Shown here piece by piece: positions 1-8,476 of a stretch of 64,000 bases of DNA. The notes below the pieces were generated by a model. The model ran no database searches. It saw nothing but the letters and a program-made list of their open reading frames with translations, and had not been told where the DNA came from. Position numbers and translations under genes: made by a program. How positions within the stretch are numbered: the first letter of the stretch is position 1; each line of letters starts with the position of its first letter. Source of the stretch: G963704535 sp963704535 (GTDB lineage Bacteria > Chloroflexota > Chloroflexia > Chloroflexales > Roseiflexaceae). The DNA is taken from the NCBI GenBank assembly GCA_963704535.1, contig OY969916.1, forward strand, positions 1,364,001 through 1,428,000, read 5' to 3'.

Positions 1-365
1 TTGACCGCGCGGCGCAGCTCTTCGAGGTGCCGCGCGCCGCGATCCTCGGACGGGCGAAAACACGCCGCGTCGTGCTGGCGCGCCAGGCGGTGGCCTGGGC
101 GCTTCGGCAGCGCTACACCTACCTGAGCCTGGTCGAGATCGGCGAGCGCCTGGGTGGCCGTGATCACACTACTGTGATCTATAGCGTGGCTGCGGCAGAG
201 CAGCGCGCGAAGCGAGACCCAGAGTACCGTGCGTACCTCCAGGCGCTCATCGCGACGGCGCCACCACTCCGGCAGTCAACGGTGATCGTGTCGCTGCCGC
301 CGGGGACCGCCTGGTGGCTGCGGCAGGCCTCAATCGGTCGCCCGCTCATCACGCCGGCGGCATAA
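1..365 (+). CDS. DnaA domain IV-like DNA-binding protein, 5' end outside window
   Basis: The frame is open from the first bases, so the true start lies to the left; the GTG at 27 would cut into the domain. About 120 residues are visible. They match the C-terminal helix-turn-helix (domain IV) of the replication initiator DnaA: a VLARQAVAWALRQ helix, then SLVEIGERLGG and the signature GRDHTTVIYS, which in DnaA contacts the DnaA box. No AAA+ ATPase part is visible. Stand-alone domain IV proteins occur in phages and plasmids and may mark a replication origin or modulate the host initiator; that role is inference. The tail of about 35 residues after the domain is unlike DnaA. Confidence 0.75.
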   Translation, partial: DRAAQLFEVPRAAILGRAKTRRVVLARQAVAWALRQRYTYLSLVEIGERLGGRDHTTVIYSVAAAEQRAKRDPEYRAYLQALIATAPPLRQSTVIVSLPPGTAWWLRQASIGRPLITPAA

Positions 366-374
366 TCGGGAGAC

Positions 375-758
375 GTGCCGATGCCAGAGATCCGTACCAT
401 CCGCCTCGACCCGCCGCAGCCCTGCGGGATCGTGGACCCACGCAGCGGCCGGATCTGCGGTCGGCCTGCTGTGTCGGCCACCGTCGAGGCCGCGCCCGTT
501 CAAGTCGTTGGCCCAGTCGGCTTTTTGCTGGTGCTGCCGATCTGCAACTCCTGCGCTCGCGCCGGGCAGGCTATCCGAGGGCGTACAGGTCCACCCCCGA
601 CCATCACCGTCACGACCACGAGCGTCGTGCTGCCCGACCACCCCACGCCGGGCGCGTTACGTGAGGCCGCCTGCTACTTCGACAGAGAGGCGCAGCGGCT
701 CCAGCGTGACGCCAGCGTGTTGCGCGAGCGGGCAGATGAGATCACGGCGAGGAACTGA
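375..758 (+). CDS. hypothetical protein with paired cysteines
   Basis: A 127-residue protein starting at GTG 375 (a second in-frame ATG follows two codons later). Its stop overlaps the start of the next gene as ATGA, so the two are translationally coupled. The N-terminal half has spaced cysteines (CG...ICG and CNSC) that could bind a metal. The C-terminal 40 residues (REAACYFDREAQRLQRDAS and on) look like a charged coiled helix. I recognise no family. Confidence 0.6.
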   Translation: MPMPEIRTIRLDPPQPCGIVDPRSGRICGRPAVSATVEAAPVQVVGPVGFLLVLPICNSCARAGQAIRGRTGPPPTITVTTTSVVLPDHPTPGALREAACYFDREAQRLQRDASVLRERADEITARN

Positions 759-1600
759 TGGACAAAGTTGATCTCCTCGATCTCGGCAGCGATCGATCGC
801 TACGCTTCCGTCTGTTTACCAAGGCGAGCATGGCGCACCCGGCCAAGATGCACGCCGGGTTGCTGCTCTGGCTCGGCGAGCACTATACCGTGCCGGGCCA
901 GGTCGTTATCGACCCGATGTACGGCATCGGGACCACTGGGTTGCTCGCGCTGACGCAACGGCATGTTGTCGGGTTCGAGGTCGAGCCGCCGTATCTGGCG
1001 CACGCGCGCAAAAACGCAGCCCTGGTGATACGGGCCGGTGGGTTGTTCGCCGGCTCGATCGCCGTCCAATCCCATGACGCGCGTGAGCCGTGGCCTGAGA
1101 TGGCAGATGTGGTGCTGTTCAGTCCGCCGTATGGGTGCCGCGCAAGTTCTAACCAGACTTCACGGCACTACGTATCGCACAAGGTCTACAAGCTCGCAAA
1201 AGAGAAGGGGATCGGCTATAGCGAGCGCTGGCATAAGTTTGTAGAGAATCCGACATCCGGGGCCGCCGGCGCTATGACGTTCTTCTATGGCGACCACCCC
1301 GCCCAGCTCGGCCACCTGCGCGGCGATCGGTATTGGCAGTCCATGACCGCGGTCTACGCCCAGGCCCGCGTCGCGCTCCGACCCGGCGGCCATATGATCT
1401 TGGTGGTTAAAGATCACATCCGCGATGGAGGGCGCGTCCATGTTGCCGATGCGACCGCGGCGCTCTGCGAGCGGCTCGGTTTCAACCTGGTTACGCGGCA
1501 TGCGCGACGGGTGTGGCCGCTCTCGTTGTGGCAGCGGCGGCGCAGGGAGCAAGGCCTGCCGATCGTGGAAACCGAGGATATCCTGATCTTGAGGAACTGA
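758..1600 (+). CDS. DNA methyltransferase (amino-MTase, SPPY type)
   Basis: A 280-residue SAM-dependent DNA amino-methyltransferase. The SAM-binding motif I reads VIDPMYGIGTTG at about residues 50-61 and the catalytic motif IV reads FSPPYG near residue 125. The order motif X, I, IV and the SPPY form (rather than DPPY) suggest N4-cytosine more than N6-adenine methylation, but this is not decisive. No restriction enzyme adjoins it, so it is probably an orphan phage methyltransferase that protects the element's DNA. ATGA overlaps on both sides put it in one operon with its neighbours. Confidence 0.85.
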   Translation: MDKVDLLDLGSDRSLRFRLFTKASMAHPAKMHAGLLLWLGEHYTVPGQVVIDPMYGIGTTGLLALTQRHVVGFEVEPPYLAHARKNAALVIRAGGLFAGSIAVQSHDAREPWPEMADVVLFSPPYGCRASSNQTSRHYVSHKVYKLAKEKGIGYSERWHKFVENPTSGAAGAMTFFYGDHPAQLGHLRGDRYWQSMTAVYAQARVALRPGGHMILVVKDHIRDGGRVHVADATAALCERLGFNLVTRHARRVWPLSLWQRRRREQGLPIVETEDILILRN

Positions 1601-1857
1601 TGGACGACCTGGAGCAAACCAGCTTCGCCGACCTGGCGCCGGCTGGCCCGCGCCGCGGCGAGTATGTGATCCCCGACGGCGGCCGGGTCGTGCGCTGCGC
1701 GTCCTGCGATGCACAGATCATTTGGACCGTTACCGGCGACGAGCGGCCGATCCCGCTTTCGCTGGCCACCGTGCAGACACGGGACGATGTCCGCTACGCG
1801 CTCTCGCATTTTGTGGATTGCCCGCACGCCAAAGAGTGGAGCGGAAGAAAGAAGTAG
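1600..1857 (+). CDS. small zinc-binding-type phage protein
   Basis: I chose the ATG at 1600, which overlaps the methyltransferase stop as ATGA and gives 85 residues; a longer frame from 1513 would lie inside the methyltransferase. It has a CASC pair near residue 33, a tryptophan (IIWTVTGDERPIPL) and a closing HFVDCPHA. This Cys2...His-Cys pattern recalls small phage/plasmid zinc-binding proteins of unknown function. It sits just upstream of the PRTRC cassette. Confidence 0.6.
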   Translation: MDDLEQTSFADLAPAGPRRGEYVIPDGGRVVRCASCDAQIIWTVTGDERPIPLSLATVQTRDDVRYALSHFVDCPHAKEWSGRKK

Positions 1858-1940
1858 GCCCGATCGCTCGCAACGACCGGGCCAGGGGCGAAGGGAACAG
1901 CCGCCCCGGTGTATCCGAATCATACCAGAAAGGGAACCAC

Positions 1941-2451
1941 GTGACTACCACCAAAGCGACGGCGACCGACCCCGCCGACCCTGCGGCCACCCCAGCCGCC
2001 AAGCCCACCATCAAGATTGTGATCGTGAGCGGCCAAGAATTCCAGGTCCCCTACGAGTTCCACCATCGAGGAGCTGCGGGCACACCTCGCTGGCATGTTC
2101 CCCGATGTGGCCTCGGCCACGGTTCAGCAGGGCAAGAAGAAGATCGATGGCGTGGAGTACCCCACAATCGAGTTCGTCAAGCGCGCCGGCACCAAGGGCG
2201 CGACCGCCGACGAGCTGCTGGCCCTCCTAGCTCACGTCCCGGCCGTGCGGCTGAACGCGCCGCCGGGCGAGTCGGGCAACCTTATCGCCCTGGTCCTGAG
2301 CGGCCAGGCCACGCTCGGCCAGGCGCTCGACAGCCAGGTCCTGGCCCGCATCGCCGCCCTTCCCCGCCGTAGTCATCAGAATGGAGGACTCCTGTGCAGC
2401 AGGCTCGACGACCTCTCGCCCGTGCCCGTCGCCGACCCACCCGCGTGGTGA
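1941..2451 (+). CDS. PRTRC protein C-like ubiquitin-fold protein, one-base frameshift
   Basis: Read as one gene of about 169 residues with one extra base near 2058-2062. The first frame runs from GTG 1941 (purine-rich AGAAAGGG upstream) through IKIVIVSGQEFQVPYEF; the second resumes with TIEELRAHLAGMFPDVA and IEFVKRAGTKG. Joined, this follows the PRTRC C pattern as I know it: a beta-grasp (ubiquitin-like) fold with the MFPD/QYPE turn and a closing GTKG. Within the second frame the only start is ATG 2095, which would lack half the fold. After GTKG there are about 80 extra residues, which could be a tail removed by the JAMM protein encoded downstream (inference). The shift is most likely a sequence error. 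Confidence 0.65.
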
Positions 2452-3440
2452 GACCCGGCGCGCAGCGTGTCACCTTCACGCTCGACGAGCTGGATAGATC
2501 GGCGCTGCGGGTGGGCCTCTCGTTTGCGGCTCACCTCCAGCGGCTGTTCCCAGATATCTATGAGGAGCATGTCCAGGGCCGGAAGACCACGATGATGAAC
2601 CTGCTGGGGGTGGTGGGGACGTTCTTGTCGCTGGCGCATACCGAGCTGATCGCCTTGGATATAGAGGCCATCCAGATCACGCCGGGGGGCTTCGGCGGCT
2701 GGTACACCGCCCGACTGCCGTTCGCGCCGAAAAATCCTGTCAGCGCCCTCATTCCGCAGCACGGCAACGATGCCTCGCGGCTGCTGCTGTCGAACGAAGG
2801 AAAGGCCTGGCTGGAGCATCCCGTGCCCAAGGTCTATGGGGTCGGCGTCGATGCGGTCGTCGCCGGCGACAATCGCTACGCCTGGGGGCGCACGATCGGC
2901 AAGCACGCCCTAACACTCGCGATCTGGCAGATGCTGAGTGCTACGCCCTGGGCGCCGCTCCCGATTGAACGCATCAGTGAGCTAGCAGTCGAACGCTGCA
3001 CCAGTCAGGAGCAGGGCCAGGCGATCGCAGTGTTGCCGGTCGTCTCCGCCGATACGCCGTTGGCGCCGCTCTGCGCCTGGCTCGACCAAAAGATGCCTCG
3101 CGGACTGCGGCAGCTCGGCGCGCTGATCGCCTATGCCTGCCAGCGCACCGGGATCGGCTTCGCCGACACGGCGCCGGAGGAGGTGCGCCAACACTACGAG
3201 ATGGTTGTCGACCTGGATTGGGAGCGGCCGGCGTCGGCGTTCGCAGGCGCGCGAAATGAGCAACAGGCTGCGGCATCGCTCGCCAATGCCTACAGCCGGC
3301 TGTCCGGTCGCTTCCAGCGCGAGCCAGATCTGATCGTCGCGATCCGGGCGGCTATCCTGGAGGGCGTGGCGGCCACCGTCGGCGACGATCGGTCGTTCGC
3401 GATCTACGACCCCCTCGCTTTGATCTGGAGGACCCAATGA
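2394..3440 (+). CDS. PRTRC protein F-like (by position), function unknown
   Basis: A 348-residue protein starting at GTG 2394, with a clear GGAGG six bases upstream; it overlaps the end of the C-like gene by 58 bases and the next gene by ATGA. The first 28 residues are very basic (RRPLARARRRP). The rest is mixed alpha/beta with no catalytic motif that I recognise. In PRTRC cassettes as I recall them the order is C, F, B, A, ThiF, so this place fits protein F, but sequence similarity alone does not let me confirm it. Confidence 0.5.
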   Translation: MQQARRPLARARRRPTRVVRPGAQRVTFTLDELDRSALRVGLSFAAHLQRLFPDIYEEHVQGRKTTMMNLLGVVGTFLSLAHTELIALDIEAIQITPGGFGGWYTARLPFAPKNPVSALIPQHGNDASRLLLSNEGKAWLEHPVPKVYGVGVDAVVAGDNRYAWGRTIGKHALTLAIWQMLSATPWAPLPIERISELAVERCTSQEQGQAIAVLPVVSADTPLAPLCAWLDQKMPRGLRQLGALIAYACQRTGIGFADTAPEEVRQHYEMVVDLDWERPASAFAGARNEQQAAASLANAYSRLSGRFQREPDLIVAIRAAILEGVAATVGDDRSFAIYDPLALIWRTQ

Positions 3441-4207
3441 AGCTGACGAACCCGATGAAGCTGACGAACCGTACGCTGCGCCCTGTTCGCCCCCGGCCCT
3501 GGAAGCGGCACCTGGTCCGGCCACTGCCGCGCGAGGTGATGGTGCTCGACCGGCTGCCGGAGGCGCAGATCTGCATCTACTCCGACTGTGTGATCGTGAC
3601 CCGGCGCACCCCGACCGGGGCTTGGCGCAGCTACCCGGTCAGCCCAGAAGCGCTGGCCCAGGCGATCGGGAAGCTGCCCGTCACCGCTGGGCTGCTGCCC
3701 GAAGGCACGATCGGCACCGGGCTGCGCGACGGCGACCCGTTCTATGTCCAGTACATCCAGCCGCGCGCCGCTCGGCTCCAGGTCGACGAGGGCGGGCGGG
3801 CCGCACTCTACCACCTCCAGCTCCCGCCGCTGATCTGGGCCGGCTGGCGAACTCAGTACCGCATCTTCGCGCTGAGCAGCACGAAACCAGTCACCGACAA
3901 CACGCCGCTCTACTGCGCGCCCCTCCCGAACACCTATTCCAGCGGGGGGATCTGCTGGGGCAGCGTACGCCTGGTCCGGGCGACCCCAACGGCGCTGCCG
4001 CAGATGCTGAAAGTCTTTTTAGAGGAGTCGCTGTTCAACGCGCACGTGGACAACGGCAAGAGCCGCTCCGAGCCGGGAAGTGTGCTCAGGCTTTTGCGCC
4101 GGCTGGCCCTGCGCGGGCCGGATCACCCCTACCCGCTCGACGACCTGGTGCGCGCGAACGTGACGCTGAACAGTGCGCTCAATGGTGCGATCTGGAGCAC
4201 GCCATGA
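3437..4207 (+). CDS. PRTRC protein B-like, E2-like fold
   Basis: A 256-residue protein. Its central segment carries the features I associate with PRTRC B (Prok-E2_D in Pfam): PPLIWAGW, then TPLYCAPLPNTYSSGG, ICWGSVRL and LFNAHVDNG, matching the family's pattern of a proline-rich turn, an APYWNT-like segment, a conserved VC.GS and a late F.H. In the ubiquitin-conjugation model this family is the E2-like partner; the Cys in LYCAP or ICWG would be the candidate catalytic residue (inference). ATGA overlaps both neighbours, so expression is tightly coupled. Confidence 0.72.
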   Translation: MKLTNPMKLTNRTLRPVRPRPWKRHLVRPLPREVMVLDRLPEAQICIYSDCVIVTRRTPTGAWRSYPVSPEALAQAIGKLPVTAGLLPEGTIGTGLRDGDPFYVQYIQPRAARLQVDEGGRAALYHLQLPPLIWAGWRTQYRIFALSSTKPVTDNTPLYCAPLPNTYSSGGICWGSVRLVRATPTALPQMLKVFLEESLFNAHVDNGKSRSEPGSVLRLLRRLALRGPDHPYPLDDLVRANVTLNSALNGAIWSTP

Positions 4208-4887
4208 GCGACCTGAGCAGCATCTTCGCGGCGCTCCAGCGGCACCACATCGCGACAGTCGCCGAGGCGCTGCCGATCGCCCAGTCGGGGATCACCTGGC
4301 TGTGGGCGTCCAACGGCGTCTTCAAGCGTGGAGTTGACCAGGCGCTCGACGTGCTGATCTGCGCCCACCCAACACGCCCGACGCCAGGACTAGCCCAGCT
4401 CGTCCCCCACGTCCGCTATGCCTCACATAGCGGGCGCATCCCCGGCGAGCTGCTCACGGCCCTCCTGGAGCACGCCAGGAAGGCCGCTGACGACCGCCCT
4501 GGCATCGCCGCCCGATCGATCGAGCAGCAGTATTTCGTGACCTATCGCGAGGGTCTGCCGCGCCCGTTCCGGGTGGCCGTGCCCGAGCAGACCGCCAGTG
4601 CCACCCGGATTGAATACCGGGTGACAGTGCCGGGGCAGATCCTGGTCGATCTGCACTCGCACCACCGGCTCGAAGCCTACTTCAGCGACACCGACGATCA
4701 GGACGATGGTGGGCTGTCTGTGAGCGCGGTGATCGGGCGGATCTTTGGTGAGCACCCGGCGATCTGCGTCCGGGCGAACGTGTACGGGCACCGGCAGCGC
4801 ATCCCGGCCCTGACGATCTTCGATTGCTTGCCCCAAGGTCTGCGTGACACCTACCGAGGCCAGGAGGTCAAGACATGCAAACCCTGA
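4204..4887 (+). CDS. PRTRC protein A-like, JAMM/JAB metalloprotease-like
   Basis: The ATG at 4204 overlaps the previous stop (ATGA) and gives 227 residues. Residues 150-164 read LHSHHRLEAYFSDTD: His151-x-His153, seven residues, Ser161, two residues, Asp164. This is the exact spacing of the JAMM zinc motif (HxH-x7-S-x2-D) found in JAB/MPN+ deubiquitinating enzymes. An acidic run follows. The expected role is to process or remove the ubiquitin-like protein encoded upstream. The upstream glutamate of the JAMM set is not assigned with certainty. Confidence 0.78.
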   Translation: MSDLSSIFAALQRHHIATVAEALPIAQSGITWLWASNGVFKRGVDQALDVLICAHPTRPTPGLAQLVPHVRYASHSGRIPGELLTALLEHARKAADDRPGIAARSIEQQYFVTYREGLPRPFRVAVPEQTASATRIEYRVTVPGQILVDLHSHHRLEAYFSDTDDQDDGGLSVSAVIGRIFGEHPAICVRANVYGHRQRIPALTIFDCLPQGLRDTYRGQEVKTCKP

Positions 4888-5733
4888 CGCTCGACCCCGT
4901 CGTGCCCTTCGTGGCGCGCAGCGGCCCGATCACCATTGCCCTGATCGGTTGTGGGGGCACCGGGTCCCACATCGCCCAGGCGCTGGCGCGTATCGCGGCG
5001 CATGTCCGGGCGCGCCGGACGGAACTGCGGATCATCTTCATCGATGGGGATGACGTCGAAGAAAAAAACGTGGGCCGGCAGTTATTCACGCCATCCGACA
5101 TTGGACGCAATAAAGCAATGTGTCTCGCCGCCAGGTTCAATAACCTGTTCGGCCTGGAGATCGAGGCGGTCGCCGAGATGGCGACCGTTGACCGCCTGGC
5201 CTGCCTGGGCGGTGTTACGCGGCGCTTCGGCGGCAAGAACGACTCGCTGGGCATCCTGGTCGGCGCGGTCGATAACGCCGTCGGGCGCAAGTCGATCGCG
5301 GGCGCGCTGCGGGAGCAGAAGTGTTGGACGATCTGGCTGGACGCCGGCAACCACGAGGACTCGGGCCAGGTGGTGGTGGGGACCGAGACGACGCCGGCGC
5401 CACTACGACAGGCGATCAAGGTTCGGGATCTGCACCAGGCTGCCGGCGCCGAGTCTCCTCTACCCAGAATTACTCGAGGCCACCGAGCGGCGGCGGCGTG
5501 AGGACTGCGCGGCCGCTATGCAAGACAATCTGCAAAGTTTGATGGTGAATCAAATGATGGCGGCAATCAGTGGGGAGTACCTCTACAAATTGGTTGTCCC
5601 GCGCCGCCTAACGACGTTTCAGACCGTGGTGGACCTGAATACCCTGGCGATGCGCTCGACGCCGATCACGGCGCGGGCGCTGCATGAGGTCGTCGAGCGG
5701 GCCAGTACCCGAAAGGAGCAGGTAGCAGCATGA
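4875..5733 (+). CDS. PRTRC ThiF family E1-like protein, one-base frameshift
   Basis: Read as one gene of about 285 residues with one extra base near 5431-5436. It starts at ATG 4875 behind a strong AGGAGG and overlaps the JAMM gene by 13 bases. Residues 23-31 (LIGCGGTGS) are the ATP-binding loop of the ThiF/MoeB/E1 family; FIDGDDVEEKNVGRQ is the adjoining acidic motif and VGAVDNAVGRKS a family block. After the shift the frame continues LPAPSLLYPELLEATE with EDCAAAMQDNLQSL, where Cys is a candidate for the adenylate/thioester step. It would activate the C terminus of the ubiquitin-like protein. Without joining the frames both halves lack essential parts. Confidence 0.75.
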
Positions 5734-6641
5734 CAACCCAAGAGTTGACAGCACCAGAGGCGACGGCGATCGCCGAGATCATCACGCCGTTTGACTACGG
5801 CACGCTGGGAGTAGAGGATCGGGTCATCGTTCAGCAGAAGACCGGCGAGATCCACGAGCACATCGACACGATGCAGCGGAGCGTGATCGCGATAGGTCAG
5901 CGCCTGCGGGACATCAAGGCCCGGCTGGGCCACGGGCATTGGGGGGCGTGGCTGGCGGTCGAGTTCCGCTGGAGCGACCAGACCGCGGCCAACTATATGA
6001 ACGCTGCCCAGCTCACCGACCAAAATCCAAGATTTTTGGAATTTGAAGATCAATTCGCGAAGTCGGCACTCACAGCTTTCGCGGCTCCCTCGACACCTGC
6101 ACCGGCGCGTGAGGAGGCGGTGCAGCGGGCCGCAGCGGGCGAGACGATCACCCACGCCAAAGCCCAGGCGATCATCGACACCCACAAGCCGCCGGCCCGT
6201 CAGCAATCACGAGCGCTCCCTCCGGCTGCGCCAGCGGCCACCGCAGTGCCGCCTGCTCTACCGCCCACACTGCCCCGTGCGGCCGCTGGCGCTCCGGAGC
6301 CGGGCGAGATCGCTGCCGCAGCGGCGCCAGCACCGCCCCCGCCCCCACTGCCGACCCGGCCGGGTGGGCTACCGCCGGCGCTGCCGCTGGCTCGACCTGG
6401 TGCGGCGCCGTCCGATCGCCAGGCGCTGTTCCAGGCGATCGCCGAGGTGGCGCTCCTGGAGGCGGCCACACAGCGCGCCCGCCAGCGCCTCGACCAGGCC
6501 GCAGCCGGTCAGCCGCTACCGGCCACGACGCTGGGTGCGGAGATCCTCGCCGATCACACCGACAAGCTGCTCGCCGCCCCGGATTTTCGGCTGCGTGTCG
6601 GCCTGATCGCCCTCAGCATTAAGGAGGAGGCGGCGGCATGA
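5730..6641 (+). CDS. DUF3102-like protein with Pro/Ala-rich tail
   Basis: A 303-residue protein coupled to ThiF by ATGA. Residues 40-100 (VIAIGQRLRDIKARLGHGHW, then FRWSDQTAANYMNAAQ) match the DUF3102 pattern, a helical domain seen in phage and plasmid proteins, often near partition or replication genes. A Pro/Ala-rich linker follows, then a helical C terminus. Residues near 100-108 (QNPRFLEFE) are encoded by a copy of a palindromic repeat also found at 41690-41718, so a repeat seems to have inserted in frame. No ParB gene is present, and this protein takes its place in the cassette. Confidence 0.65.
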   Translation: MTTQELTAPEATAIAEIITPFDYGTLGVEDRVIVQQKTGEIHEHIDTMQRSVIAIGQRLRDIKARLGHGHWGAWLAVEFRWSDQTAANYMNAAQLTDQNPRFLEFEDQFAKSALTAFAAPSTPAPAREEAVQRAAAGETITHAKAQAIIDTHKPPARQQSRALPPAAPAATAVPPALPPTLPRAAAGAPEPGEIAAAAAPAPPPPPLPTRPGGLPPALPLARPGAAPSDRQALFQAIAEVALLEAATQRARQRLDQAAAGQPLPATTLGAEILADHTDKLLAAPDFRLRVGLIALSIKEEAAA

Positions 6642-6859
6642 TCCTCCACGAAACGCCCAGAGTGCGCCTCAGGCGCCACCGCCTGATCGTGCGGCGCATC
6701 GGCGTCTTCCCAGGCACATGTCGGATCTGCGGCTGCACCGAGGAGTATGGATGCGCGAGCGGCTGCTGGTGGGTAGACGCCGCTTGTATGCTCTGCTCCC
6801 GGTGCGCGCACAATATGGCGGTGCTAGCCTTTGCAATGCGGAAAACAAATAATCAATGA
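6638..6859 (+). CDS. small cysteine-rich zinc-finger-like protein
   Basis: A 73-residue basic protein, overlapping the previous stop as ATGA. Its middle has eight cysteines within about 35 residues (CRICGCTEEYGC, CWWVDAACMLCSRC), a pattern common in small phage zinc proteins. The function is unknown; a role in DNA or protein binding is likely from the charge and cysteines only. Confidence 0.65.
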   Translation: MILHETPRVRLRRHRLIVRRIGVFPGTCRICGCTEEYGCASGCWWVDAACMLCSRCAHNMAVLAFAMRKTNNQ

Positions 6860-6867
6860 GGAGCATC

Positions 6868-7503
6868 ATGACGACAGAAAACCACCACATTCGCTACGAC
6901 GCCGATCGTGGCCTGGTCCTATTCGACGAGGAGCTGCTCGACCAACTCGCCTACCCGGACGCGCTGAAAGTTGAGTGCCGATCTGACGGCCTCATCCTGA
7001 CCGCCTGGGAGGTCGGCCTCAGTGCCGCCGGCGCGTTCGTCGGCGAAATCGTCGACCGCAGTGCGAAGATCGAGGAGATGCACATCGTCGTCGAGGCGGA
7101 GCAGGCCCAGCAGCTCGGTCTGCTGCCCTCCTACACTGCCTGGGTCGATCGATTGGAGGAGCGTATCTATGCCGTGCCAGAGCGTGCCGAGCCGGCGGCG
7201 GCCCCGGCCGACCAGGTCGCGGTCACGATCGCGCTGACTGTGCGTGAGGTGCAACTGCTGGAGCAGCTCGCGCTGGGACACGGTGTCAGGATGACGGATA
7301 TCCTGATCGGCTTCGGCACCGACCTGGCGGCTGCGCACGCCGCTCGCAGCGAGCGCTTTGGGATGCGCAGCGGTGGTAGCGACGAGCGCTTGTTCGCCGA
7401 ACGGTGGTTCGAGCGCAACCTTATGCCCGTCGGCGACGGCGACGACGGCCACTCGGAGTTCGCGCGGCGGTTCTCGGGCGAGGAAGCGGTCGAGGAGCAG
7501 TAG
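6868..7503 (+). CDS. hypothetical phage protein
   Basis: The ATG at 6868 has GAGGAG just upstream and is preferred to the in-frame ATG at 6856; this gives 211 residues. The protein is acidic, with predicted alternating strands and helices in the first half (YDADRGLVLFDEELLDQLAY) and a helical segment around IALTVREVQLLEQLALGHG. I recognise no family. Confidence 0.6.
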   Translation: MTTENHHIRYDADRGLVLFDEELLDQLAYPDALKVECRSDGLILTAWEVGLSAAGAFVGEIVDRSAKIEEMHIVVEAEQAQQLGLLPSYTAWVDRLEERIYAVPERAEPAAAPADQVAVTIALTVREVQLLEQLALGHGVRMTDILIGFGTDLAAAHAARSERFGMRSGGSDERLFAERWFERNLMPVGDGDDGHSEFARRFSGEEAVEEQ

Positions 7504-8037
7504 ATGCCGACACACCACCTATTTCTATGCTCTGCCTGTGGCAACTCAGAGCGGCGTTATCCGAACGCCAGGCAATGCCGGAAGTGCGGTGGGGCATTGG
7601 TACGTCAGGACACCACTCTTGGCAACCTTGCCAGCCAGATGACTGCGCTCGGCGCCGAAAACGAGGCGTTGCGCGACCGTGCCGAGCGAGCCGAGGCCGA
7701 GGCGGTCTCGCTCCAGCGGGCGCTCGACCAGCAGACGGCGCGAGCCGAGATCCTGGCCGCGCAGGTGGCCGGGTGGGCAGCGCAGTGCGCGGCGCAAGTG
7801 GATGTGCTCCAGGACGTGCAAAGCTTTCTGCACGGTGCGCGGTACGACGCTGAGACGCTGAAGCAGCGGGTCGCGGTGGCCGTGGAGACCGACGCCGGCG
7901 CCGTACTGCTGGCCGAGCTCGATCGGTTGCGTGGCGTGCTTCGCAACATCCGGGCGGCCGCCGGGCCGAATGAGATGCGCCGGCTGGCGCGGGAGGCGCT
8001 GGGGGAGGATGACCAGGCGAAAGCGAGCGGCCAATGA
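7504..8037 (+). CDS. zinc-ribbon plus coiled-coil protein
   Basis: A 177-residue protein starting directly after the previous stop. The N terminus holds a zinc ribbon, CSAC at about residue 9 and CRKC at about residue 25. Residues 45-130 form a long heptad-like coiled coil rich in Ala, Glu and Gln (ENEALRDRAERAEAEA). Such small proteins are common in phage early regions; the function is unknown. Confidence 0.6.
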   Translation: MPTHHLFLCSACGNSERRYPNARQCRKCGGALVRQDTTLGNLASQMTALGAENEALRDRAERAEAEAVSLQRALDQQTARAEILAAQVAGWAAQCAAQVDVLQDVQSFLHGARYDAETLKQRVAVAVETDAGAVLLAELDRLRGVLRNIRAAAGPNEMRRLAREALGEDDQAKASGQ

Positions 8038-8255
8038 CCTTCTTCCGCGTCGTCGGTGCGCTCCGGGCCTACTACCTCTCGGCCGGCGATGCGGCCAATA
8101 TCGATTTGGATCTGACGATCCTGGCGTACAGCGCGGGCGATGCCAGGGTACGGGCGCAAATAATCGCCGCCGAAGGCTACGACTACGCGCGGTGGGTGGA
8201 CGATCCCGTCGTCGAGGAAGAACAGGAGGCAGCATGCAGCCAAAACGAAAATTGA
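8034..8255 (+). CDS. small hypothetical protein
   Basis: A 73-residue acidic protein, coupled by ATGA to the gene before and overlapping the next gene by 22 bases. The sequence (YYLSAGDAANIDLDLTILAY and on) shows no known motif. Its place within a tight operon supports that it is translated. Confidence 0.5.
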   Translation: MTFFRVVGALRAYYLSAGDAANIDLDLTILAYSAGDARVRAQIIAAEGYDYARWVDDPVVEEEQEAACSQNEN

Positions 8256-8476
8256 AGGTCGTGAGGATTCCGGTTGCGCGAACCAAGGCAGCGCGGCAGC
8301 CGGCGCAGCAGCAGGCCACGAAGCGCCTGACGCTGACCATTCCGACCACGCTCTATGAGCAGTTGGAGGCGCTGGTTATCCTGGAGCGCGCGGTCAAGGC
8401 CACTCAGGGCCAGAAGCAGGTTCGCAAGCGGAGAGAGTTGCTGAAACGACGGCTGTATGGAGGCCTGGACGAATGA
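8234..8476 (+). CDS. small basic protein, ribbon-helix-helix-like
   Basis: The ATG at 8234 has AGGAGG five bases upstream and gives 80 residues. A basic N terminus is followed by KRLTLTIPTTLYEQLEALVI, a strand followed by a helix as in ribbon-helix-helix DNA-binding proteins, then a basic helix. It may be a regulator; this is a fold-level guess. Confidence 0.5.
   Translation: MQPKRKLKVVRIPVARTKAARQPAQQQATKRLTLTIPTTLYEQLEALVILERAVKATQGQKQVRKRRELLKRRLYGGLDE

Noticed and set aside
1941..5733. Programmed +1 frameshifting in the Ubl and ThiF genes
   Set aside because: The same kind of single-base shift occurs in many unrelated genes of the window, and the local codons are not recognised slip sites. 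Sequence error explains it better.
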